64,000 bases of DNA from Rhodobacteraceae bacterium EL53 (GTDB lineage Bacteria > Pseudomonadota > Alphaproteobacteria > Rhodobacterales > Rhodobacteraceae): assembly GCA_900313015.1 (NCBI GenBank), contig OMPR01000015.1:228069-292068 (forward strand), read 5' to 3'. The notes beneath the pieces are model-generated. The model worked only from the letters and a program-made list of their open reading frames with translations. It ran no database searches and was not told the DNA's origin. Position 1 is the first letter of the stretch, and every line of letters starts with the position of its first letter. Below are positions 27,301-35,400 of this stretch, piece by piece. The translations under genes and the position numbers were made by a program.

Positions 27301-27834
27301 CCCGACGACATCACCGACCGCTTCCGCCTGTTCCTGCGCGTGACCTTCGGCGAGGCGCATTTCCGCGAGAACCTGCGGTATATCGAGGACGCGCTCGGCA
27401 AGGACATCCGCAAATACTTCACCAAGGATTTCTACGCCGACCACGTGAAGCGCTACAAGAAACGCCCGATCTACTGGATGTTCTCCAGCCCCAAGGGCAC
27501 GTTCAACGCGCTGATCTACATGCACCGGTATCGGGGCGACACGGTGTCGGTCCTGCTGAACGACTATCTACGTGAATTCATCAGTAAACTTGAAGCGGAA
27601 CGCGCTCGTCTGGAGAAACTGGCCGACGACGCAACCGCTACCCAGGGCCAACGGACAAGGGCATTGAATGACACCGCTAAGGTCGCAAAACAAATCGACG
27701 AACTAACGGACTGGGAGCGCGAGGTCGTCTTCCCGCTGGCGCAGCAGAAGATCGAGATCGATCTGGATGACGGGGTGAAGGCGAACTATCCGAAGTTCGG
27801 GTCTGCCCTGAAGAAGATTGTGGGGCTCAGCTGA
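24355..27834 (+). CDS. pglX: BREX adenine methyltransferase PglX, copy 2
   Basis: A 1159-residue paralogue of the preceding gene. Motif I DPAAGSGHML is at about residue 286 and NPPY at about 462, only 176 residues apart. Three blocks are nearly identical in DNA to copy 1: about 24922-25458, 25550-25750 and 26819-27590. The N-terminal 190 residues are clearly diverged, and the target-recognition segment (about 465-830) is different. The copies therefore probably methylate different sites, giving the system dual specificity or a store for recombination. It starts with TGATG coupling to copy 1 and ends the same way into pglZ. All catalytic motifs look intact. Confidence 0.95.
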   Translation: MDTNALKKFAQAARNLLIDQVTSKLDVVLAEGSAARREAPKAVKDLENAIDKADKQQVIEQVAYTWFNRFTALRFMDANGYTQVRTVSPADGATRPELLSEAMAGNLPDGAPTTVQSLLDGRTPSHAPQAEAYRLLLVHTCNQWHAPMPFLFEQIDDYTELLMPEDLLSQTSILAELRKVMTEDACQDVEIIGWLYQFYISKKKDQVFAGLKKNQKITAENIPAATQLFTPHWIVRYLVENSLGRLWLLNNPHSGLAAKMDYYIAPEEPETDFLKITKPEEIRICDPAAGSGHMLTYAFDLLYAIYEEEGYGATEIPALILTHNLTGVEIDDRAGALAAFALAMKAAAKLGRRRFLRMEAKPDICVLQNVAFTEAEMQDVASVVGKDLFTDELRETLGQFEQAKNFGSLIVPKLRDPAEALRVVEARDFAGDLLLKEVQARVVAVLRMAEALSPKYHVVVANPPYGGAKGLNDSLNRFGKSNFPASKNDLYAMFMERALGMIQSRALMAMVNMQSWMFLSRYEALRGNILSNGTLLSMAHLGERAFDTIGGAVVSTTAFVLKKIYLPDYKGSFLRLTGGANEAGKAQLAREAIALKDQNWHTASSRDFETFPGSPVAYWATPQFLNAYRDGEKLGKIADTAVGLFTCDNERFLRYWHEVSEDDTSRTTECLNQTDEKYYPYNKGGGFRRWYGLNELVVFFQNEGIEIRDHRKNSGQSWSLPGEKYYFREGLTWSGLTSDANSFRWSDKGFVFESNKGQMLFSDQNHELLPFLNSKVCEEIVSLINPTLSLQSNEVKKIAYTRPSEAEAGEASERLVQLSRNDWDAYETSWDFTTLPLLSTNHRGETLEDSYATLRAHWQSMTDEMKALEEENNRIFIDAYGLQDELTPEVPLNEITLTCNPAYRYGIKNDAEANETRLRADTIAEFLSYAVGCMFGRYSLDAPGLILANQGETLADYLARIPEPSFMPDEDNVIPVLDADWFPDDITDRFRLFLRVTFGEAHFRENLRYIEDALGKDIRKYFTKDFYADHVKRYKKRPIYWMFSSPKGTFNALIYMHRYRGDTVSVLLNDYLREFISKLEAERARLEKLADDATATQGQRTRALNDTAKVAKQIDELTDWEREVVFPLAQQKIEIDLDDGVKANYPKFGSALKKIVGLS

Positions 27835-30326
27835 TGGACCGGATCAAGGCGGGCCTAGAGCGGCTGTTCATCGATCACCGGATCGTCTTCTGGTATGATG
27901 CCGCGCGCGACATGCGGGCCGAATATGATGCGGTGGATCTGCCGGATGTGGAAAAGGTCGAGATCGCGAATAACGAATTCGGTCTGAAGTACCGCATGCT
28001 GCGGCAAGAGCCTCGCCAGAAATTTCTGGTCTTCCACGACGGCCCCGCGCCCGAGATGACCGACAATTGGTTGCTGGATCTGTATTTCGCTTGTGGAGTG
28101 TTCAAAGCCGATCAAGCGGCGATCTGGCTGGCTGAACTGGGCCTACCGCTGCAGTTCGAGGACGTGGTGCGCGACCATTTGTATTTCTACCGCGCCAAGG
28201 GCCGCATTGAAGCGCTGAAGCAGATGCTCACGCCGTCCGATACCAAGACCGATGTGCTGCGCCGCATGCTGGCCGTCTGCGCCGGGGCCGAAGGTGCCCT
28301 GGACACGGTCATCGAGGAGCTGCTGGCCGAACTGGCAGACGAGCGTGATGACGCCATGCGCCTGATGGAGCGGTCCGGGCTGACAGAGTTCTTCTGGAAG
28401 CAGGTTGAGAATACCTACGGCTATGTCAGCGATGCGCCCGACTTTGAGGATTTCGCGATCACGCTGTTCCAGTCCTGCTATGCCCGCGCCCTGGGCGAAG
28501 ATGGCAAGCTGAACGGCGAAGCGCTTCTTGTCTTCCGACGCTGGAAGAATAACCGGCTGGGAGCGAAGGCGTTTGAAACGCTGAGCGGGAAGTATCAGGA
28601 CATCTTGCGGATCCCCGAAGACGTGCAGGAGCGTGACGTCAAAGCCCTACGTGCAATTGACCACTTTGAGGAGGTCGACCGGCAGATTATCCGGTCTCTG
28701 GTGCGTGAGATGGCGAGCCAGACGGTCTCATCAGCCGAGGTGCTGAAGACCGTACGAGAGCGGCGGCAAAGCCATTGGTATTCGACTTATGAGGATATCT
28801 ATCAGGCGATCGGCTATGCCACAGAATTCCAGCAGGCGTTGGCTGAGGCGAACCTGACCATGACCTCCCCCGCTGAGGGGGTTAAGCGGTATGTTTCGCA
28901 CTGGTACAAGATCGACCAACTCTACCGCAAATTCATCTATAATATGCAAAAGAGCGGTCAGGCCTCGCTGCTTAGCGCGTTGTTCGAAAGCGTAGAGAAC
29001 CGCTATACGACCAACTTCCTGTCTGCCGTCAATGATGCTTGGCAGGATCAAATCGCTGGGCTGAACGATTGGAATATCTCGGGCTTTGCTCATCAGACCG
29101 ATTTCTACATGGACCAGGCCGCCGAATTCCGCCGCCGCGATCAGAAGGTGGTGGTGATCATCTCGGACGCATTGCGCTATGAAATAGCAGAAGAAGCTCT
29201 GCGCGAGATCCGCAAACTGAACCGGTTCGACGCCGACCTAAAACCGATGATTTCTGCTTTGCCCAGCTACACGCAACTCGGCATGGCTGCGCTCTTACCG
29301 AACAAGGATCTGGAGCTTTCAGAGGACGGAAGCGTGTCTTCTTTTGGCTTGCCTACACAGGGAACGGCAAACCGCGAAAAGGTTCTGGGGATGGGGCGCT
29401 CGGGAGACCGTGTCAAAGCCATGAAGGCCGATGATTTCATGAGCTTGAAAGCAGACGACGGCAAAGAGATTTTCCGCGACCATGACATTCTCTATCTTTA
29501 CCACAACAGGATCGACATCGTTGGTGACAAGCTCGCCACTGAGGAACGCGTGACAGAGGCCGCAGAGGTCGCTGTCGAAGACTTGACCAAACTGGTTCGC
29601 AAGCTCACGACCGCCAACTTCTCCAACATTCTTGTGACGGCCGATCATGGTTTCATCTATCAACACCGCGCGTTGGATGAGACGGATTTTTCGGTAGCGG
29701 ATCCCGCTGGTGCAGAAATCCTTGTTAAAAATCGCCGATTTATCATCGGGCGAGACCTTGATGCGACACCTGGAATGAAGAAGTTCTCCTCCTCAAATCT
29801 GAGTCTATCAGGTGACTTGGACGTTCTGCTGCCCAATTCGATCAATCGTATGCGCGTCAAGGGGGCGGGAAGCCGGTTCGTGCATGGCGGTGCCACGCTT
29901 CAAGAGGTCATTGTTCCCGTACTCCGCGTCGGCAAACGACGCGAAGCCGATGTTGAAAAAGTTGAAGTGCAGATCATCGTCACTGGAAAAAGCTTGATTT
30001 CTTCCGGTCAAACGGCGGTCACTCTCTATCAAACACAGCCAGTTTCAGAGAAGCAGCAACAGCGTGATGTTCTTGCTGGGATTCACGCTTCGGACGGCAC
30101 GCTCATCTCGGATGAGCACCCGCTGACCTTTGACTACACCTCGCAAAATGCGCGCGAACGGGAGCTGCCTATCAAGTTCCTGCTTTCTCGCGATGCTGAT
30201 CGTTTCAACAATCAGGACGTCTTCCTCAAGCTTCGCGAACGGATCGGCAAGACGAGCCACTTTGAGGATTACACAAGCCATCGTTTCCAACTGCGTCGTG
30301 GCATATCGACAGATTTTGACTTTTAA
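27834..30326 (+). CDS. pglZ: BREX alkaline-phosphatase-superfamily protein PglZ
   Basis: An 830-residue PglZ of the type 1 form. Residues about 430-620 carry the phosphatase-like core: VVVIISDALRYEIAEEAL near residue 438, the metal-site strand ILVTADHGFIYQH near 598, and a later GGATLQEVIVPVL. N-terminal residues 1-400 are helical. A recognisable start is FIDHRIVFWYDAARDMRAEY. PglZ is essential for BREX and may hydrolyse a phosphodiester or nucleotide; the substrate in vivo is not known. It is coupled to pglX copy 2 by TGATG and is followed 9 bases later by brxL. Confidence 0.95.
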   Translation: MDRIKAGLERLFIDHRIVFWYDAARDMRAEYDAVDLPDVEKVEIANNEFGLKYRMLRQEPRQKFLVFHDGPAPEMTDNWLLDLYFACGVFKADQAAIWLAELGLPLQFEDVVRDHLYFYRAKGRIEALKQMLTPSDTKTDVLRRMLAVCAGAEGALDTVIEELLAELADERDDAMRLMERSGLTEFFWKQVENTYGYVSDAPDFEDFAITLFQSCYARALGEDGKLNGEALLVFRRWKNNRLGAKAFETLSGKYQDILRIPEDVQERDVKALRAIDHFEEVDRQIIRSLVREMASQTVSSAEVLKTVRERRQSHWYSTYEDIYQAIGYATEFQQALAEANLTMTSPAEGVKRYVSHWYKIDQLYRKFIYNMQKSGQASLLSALFESVENRYTTNFLSAVNDAWQDQIAGLNDWNISGFAHQTDFYMDQAAEFRRRDQKVVVIISDALRYEIAEEALREIRKLNRFDADLKPMISALPSYTQLGMAALLPNKDLELSEDGSVSSFGLPTQGTANREKVLGMGRSGDRVKAMKADDFMSLKADDGKEIFRDHDILYLYHNRIDIVGDKLATEERVTEAAEVAVEDLTKLVRKLTTANFSNILVTADHGFIYQHRALDETDFSVADPAGAEILVKNRRFIIGRDLDATPGMKKFSSSNLSLSGDLDVLLPNSINRMRVKGAGSRFVHGGATLQEVIVPVLRVGKRREADVEKVEVQIIVTGKSLISSGQTAVTLYQTQPVSEKQQQRDVLAGIHASDGTLISDEHPLTFDYTSQNARERELPIKFLLSRDADRFNNQDVFLKLRERIGKTSHFEDYTSHRFQLRRGISTDFDF

Positions 30327-30335
30327 GGACCTATC

Positions 30336-32411
30336 ATGAGCGCACTCGACGAAAAAATTAACGGGCATTTCGCGGGCTACGTGGTCCGCAAAGACCTTGT
30401 GAAAGCGGTCAAGGGCAACGCGATCGTTCCAACCTATGTTCTCGAATACCTGCTCGGGCAGTACTGTGCCACTGACGACGAACCATCGATCGAGAGCGGC
30501 ATCGAAACCGTCAAAGAAATCCTCAGAAAGCACTACGTTCACAGAAGCGAAGCGGGCCTGATCCAATCCACGATCAAGGAAAAGGGACGCTACAAGGTCA
30601 TCGACCAGATAAGCGTCTCGCTGAACGAAAAAACAGACAGTTATGAAGCCACGTTCGACAACCTGGGCATCAAAAAGGTCGCAGTGGATAGCGGCACGGT
30701 CATGGCGCACCCAAAACTGCTTGTGACCGGAGTATGGTGTATCGCCGATGTCCAATACGAGTTTTCAGAGGACGCACGAACATCTCCGTGGGTGTTGGAG
30801 ACCATCAAACCCATCCAGATCGCAAAGGTCGATTACGAGGGGTACAAGGAGGCGCGCGCGCAATTTTCCAAAGACGAGTGGATCGATCTCCTGATGCAGT
30901 CGATTGGCTTCAATCCTGAAGCCTTCGGACGTCGCAGCAAGCTCCTGCAGCTGATGCGCCTGATCCCCTTCGTCGAACGAAACTACAACATCATCGAACT
31001 TGGCCCAAAGGGAACGGGCAAATCACACATTTACTCTGAATTTTCGCCACACGGGCAGCTGATCTCCGGCGGAGAAGTGACTATCCCGAAGTTGTTTGTA
31101 AACAACTCGAATGGGCGGATCGGCTTGGTCGGCTACTGGGATGTCGTGGCCTTTGATGAATTTGCGGGACGCGAGAAAACCGCGAACAAAGCGCTGGTTG
31201 ATATCATGAAAAACTATATGGCCAACAAGACTTTCTCGCGCGGTGTTAACCCCATGGGAGCCGAGGCCAGCTTTGCTTTTGTGGGGAATACAGACCACAA
31301 CGTGCCGTTCATGCTCAAGAACAGCGACTTGTTCGAAGCACTGCCGCCCCAGTTCCATGACTCTGCATTCATTGACCGCCTCCACGCTTATCTGCCCGGC
31401 TGGGAGATTGACGTAATTCGTGGTGAGATGTTCACCACTGGCTATGGGTTCATTGTCGACTACCTCGCCGAGATCCTTCGCCATTTGCGCCAAGAAGACT
31501 TCTCCAACCGGCCGGACCTACATTTCAAAGTTAGCGAGAAGATCTCAACTCGTGATCGGGATGCCGTCTATAAAACCATGTCGGGCTTTCTGAAGGTGAT
31601 TTTCCCAGCCGGAGATGAGACAGCCGATGACGTTGAAGAGCTCTTGCAGCTCTCACTGGAAAGCCGAAAGCGCGTCAAAGACCAACTGTTTCGGATCGAT
31701 GCGACCTATCCAGACGTGGACTTCTACTACACAGGCTCTGATGGGGAAAAGCGGCGCGTCCAGACCGTCGAAGAGCAAGAGTTCCCCCAATTCTACTATC
31801 TGAAACCTGCGTTGGACCCGAAGCAGCAAGATCAGTCCGTTGAGGCTGTCGACGATGACGTCATCGAGGTCGAGCATGAGCCGCACGAGATATCGGCTCC
31901 CTCAAAACCCGCCAAGCCACAGGCCGCAGAAGGCCACCATGTATTCGCCGAAAACCGTAAGGGCATCAGCTATAACAAACTGTTCGGCCCCTATTTGGAC
32001 GGTGCATCGCGGATCGTGGTGACAGATCCCTACATTCGCTATTTTTATCAGATCAAGAACATGATGGAATTCGTCGAGATGGCCATTCAGCGCAAGGCGT
32101 TGGAAGATCAAGTGGCCATCCATCTTGTCACGGGGCCTGACGACGGCAATGTGCAGAAGCAACGCGAATTGCTCGAGAGCATTACAGAGGCATGCATCGG
32201 TTCGGGCGTTGATTTCACCTGGGCATTTGATGGTTCGGGGAAAGCTCACTCGAGAGATATCGTCACAGATACAGGCTGGAAAATCGTTCTCGATCGCGGT
32301 CTTGATATTTTCCAAGCGCCAATGCGACGTGACGGGTTTAGCCTTGGCGACCGCCTACAGGAACACCGTATGCTGAAGAACTTCTACGTTACCTATGTGC
32401 GGCTAGACTAG
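30336..32411 (+). CDS. brxL: BREX Lon-like AAA+ protein BrxL with MIT-C-like tail
   Basis: A 691-residue protein. Walker A GPKGTGKS is at residues 223-230 and the Walker B-like strand VVAFDEFAG near 272. Regions N-terminal to the AAA+ core match BrxL. After an acidic linker (about 505-530), residues about 545-690 contain YNKLFGPYLDGASRIVVTDP, IRYFYQIKNMMEFVEMA and TGWKIVLDRGLDIFQ. This strongly recalls the phospholipase-D-like C-terminal domain of MIT-domain proteins. BrxL forms DNA-binding rings in studied systems and is needed for phage exclusion but not for methylation. An RBS (AAGGA) lies between the pglZ stop and ATG 30336. It is the last gene of the operon. Confidence 0.93.
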   Translation: MSALDEKINGHFAGYVVRKDLVKAVKGNAIVPTYVLEYLLGQYCATDDEPSIESGIETVKEILRKHYVHRSEAGLIQSTIKEKGRYKVIDQISVSLNEKTDSYEATFDNLGIKKVAVDSGTVMAHPKLLVTGVWCIADVQYEFSEDARTSPWVLETIKPIQIAKVDYEGYKEARAQFSKDEWIDLLMQSIGFNPEAFGRRSKLLQLMRLIPFVERNYNIIELGPKGTGKSHIYSEFSPHGQLISGGEVTIPKLFVNNSNGRIGLVGYWDVVAFDEFAGREKTANKALVDIMKNYMANKTFSRGVNPMGAEASFAFVGNTDHNVPFMLKNSDLFEALPPQFHDSAFIDRLHAYLPGWEIDVIRGEMFTTGYGFIVDYLAEILRHLRQEDFSNRPDLHFKVSEKISTRDRDAVYKTMSGFLKVIFPAGDETADDVEELLQLSLESRKRVKDQLFRIDATYPDVDFYYTGSDGEKRRVQTVEEQEFPQFYYLKPALDPKQQDQSVEAVDDDVIEVEHEPHEISAPSKPAKPQAAEGHHVFAENRKGISYNKLFGPYLDGASRIVVTDPYIRYFYQIKNMMEFVEMAIQRKALEDQVAIHLVTGPDDGNVQKQRELLESITEACIGSGVDFTWAFDGSGKAHSRDIVTDTGWKIVLDRGLDIFQAPMRRDGFSLGDRLQEHRMLKNFYVTYVRLD

Positions 32412-32475
32412 AGGTGAAATTCCGCCAGCACGCGGTGCGCATCGCGTTGACAAGCGGGCTGACGCGCAAACCACG

Positions 32476-35400
32476 TTATCGCGCGACGTCAAATTTCAAT
32501 CTAGTTGCCCCGGCACCGACTTCCTTGAAAAGACCCCGCCCGTCGGCGCTCAACGGGTTCGGTAGCTGCATTACTCGCCATCGTGTGGGGTCGAAGACGA
32601 AGGGAATGTAAAGGATACGATACTTCCGGGTGCTGTCGGAGGAACATTCGGCCGCAACGCGCATCTCATTCTGAGAGAATTCAAATTCAAATGCATCGTC
32701 CAAGTTAGACTTTACCTCGTAGCGCCATTCGACATCGGCGGTCTGGACGCGGAAATCGTAGCCGAGGGTGTCGTCGCCCTCCCAGTCGATTTCGAGTAGG
32801 CCGCGGTTTTCGGAGACCCAGCAGCGATTATCATACCTCTTCTTATGTTTTTCGATGAGGAAGCGGCTGGCGAGATACTCGCTGGCAAAGCCCATCGCGG
32901 ACCGAACTTCCTCCGTGACCCGTGTTGATCTGCGCCTGCCGCCACCCTTGCCACCACTGCCAGCCTTTGGCGACTTGCGCGCGGCTTGCTCCGCCAGAGA
33001 GAATCGGCGGCGTGAACGTGTCAGCCAGTCGCCGTCGGTCATGCCGACATCGGCGAGGTCAACAAGCGACCTCGCGAAATTCTCCCTACGCGTGTCCAAC
33101 GGGGTGCCGGCGAAACTGATCGTCCGCTTCTCCGCCTCCTTGCGCTCCTGACGCTCACGCTCGCGTTCGAGTTCGCCGTCGAGGTCGTCGGGATCGAGCC
33201 CTAGCGCCGTCGGTTCGACGGTGTGCGGCATGCCACCCGGCCAAACGCCCGCCCGATCCAGGAAGCCGATCTCTGCGCCTTCGTCGACCCGGGCGAAGTC
33301 AAGCAAGCCACGTCGGCTCACCTCCTTCACCACTAACAGCGGACCTTCCTTCCAAGGGTCGGGGAAATCGTTAGCGAAACACCAAGCGCCGACCACGCCA
33401 GCATTCGCCTCAACAAAGCGTTGCAACGTCCTTGCCGACGACCTGCGAACCTTCTCCAGCGGCTCCAGCTCGCGTCCGCCGTCCGCACCCAGAAGTTCGT
33501 CGAGCGTAGCATCCAACAGGACACTTACGTCCGATCTGGCGAGATGCTCACGGTCGAAGATCCAATCCTCCTGGAACTCGAGGAAGTCCAGTTCGCGCAT
33601 CGACACGTAGCCATCGAGCGACCGCCCGGCGTCGAAGTCCGACCAGAAGTGTCGACGGATCCTCCCGAGAGCCATGCTGGACAGCTCCCTCTTCCAGGTG
33701 TCGAACAGACGCCTAAGCTCGTCCTCGTTGGTGAGAACGGGACCGCCGAGCGCCGCGAGCATCCGATTGAGCTCACCGAAGTCCAGGTTGAGTCTGCGAC
33801 GGACTTCCGCTAGGTCGGGTCGCCCGAGTTCCTCGACCAGTTCTTCGGGAGTGCAAGGGAGACGGTTGGCAATGCCTGCTAAAGATTCCACTATTTCGGA
33901 GCGACCTGGAGAGGTGCCCAACGCTTGGAACAGACTTTCCGCCGTCGTGATCTCGGTGATGCAGGCGACGATCGGTACGAAGCGTTCCATGACGAGCGTA
34001 TGGTCCGTCGTTATCGCGTGCGCGTGGTCGTGCACAAGATTGACCTTGCATCCCAAGGCTCGCGCGAGTTCCTCGTCGCTCGGGCGCTGTCTTGGATCAG
34101 GTGTCGGACGGCGCGCGGCTAGGCGGAGCAGGAGAGTTTCGAGCGAACGCATGCGCCCGTCGAGGAGTGTCGACAGCGTAGGGGCGGCTTCGGCTAGGAC
34201 GGACCAAGAGATGTCTTCGTCATCGCCCACTACTAACGTAGGATGGTCGTTGTCGGGGAGGGCGTAGAAGCGCAAAGGATCTTCAACGGTGGTTCCTCCG
34301 ACCGAGAGCCTGATGGTCCCGCATCGGCGAAGTCTGACGCGCCGCAACCTCTCCGCCACCGTGCCGCCGGGGATCCGACGTTCGAGCCCCTGGCCCAAGA
34401 CCTCGTTAGCCAGCACCGCCGCCTCCGGGAGCCATTCGAGCCCGTCAGCGACGAGAAGCGGGTCGGAGTTCGAAACGACCAAGGGAGCGTGGTCAACGAG
34501 AACGCCCACCTGTCCGGCATCGACCGGAAGCGCATCGAAGCGACCACCTTCGCGGAGTTTCGCGATTGCCGGCGTGACGAGATCCTTCTCGGCATCCTTC
34601 TCGGACAACTCTAGGACCGCCTCTCCTGCAGCCAGAACCGCCTTAGTCTCGGGCAGGAGCGGATCTCCTGTCACGAACACGCGTGGCGGCGTCTCGGAAT
34701 TTCCCTCGAGGACGGAGTTTCCGGTCGAAGTGAGAATGAAGAGAGGAAGATCGGAAGGAAGATCGAGTTCGGACGAGCAAATGTCCTCCCACGCTTGCTG
34801 ATAGGCTTTGCGAAATGCCACGCGCTCCCTTGGCTGGAGGTTAGGCGTACTCCTCGCCATCAAGGCCAGCTTGAAAGGGGTCTGCTCGCGATCAGACCAG
34901 TCGCGCAGTCCGATAACTGGAGAGAACAAGAGCGAAGAAAGGCTCTCGTTTGTCTCAACCATTTCGACCAGCCTGTCCCTCGGCCTATCCATGTAGCGCG
35001 GCGGACGCCGCCGTCCGTCGGTGCTCGCCCAAAGCTCGCCCGGACGGCGAAATCGCTCTTCGTCTCCATCGACCGGCATCCATCGCGACTTCGCTAGGAA
35101 CACCGCGGCAGGCGTGGAAAGTTCAGTCTCGTTCTGGTCAGTCCCCCACCGCTCGTATCTGCCGAGGTGCCACTTCGCCCAACCTGTGTCGCCCTGCGAC
35201 GCCTGCACCATCGCCAATTCGGCTAGCCGCCGCCTCGCCTCGGGCGGCATCGTGCGGTGCTCGAGCTGTCCTGGAAAGCGCCACAGGTCGCCTCGTCGCG
35301 AATAGTTGGTATGTGGGTTGGGAAGGTCGACATCGGCGTTGGCCGCAATCCAAGAGGCATTGCGTCCCGCCTTCTTCTGCTCGGATTTGAGAAAGGGGTT

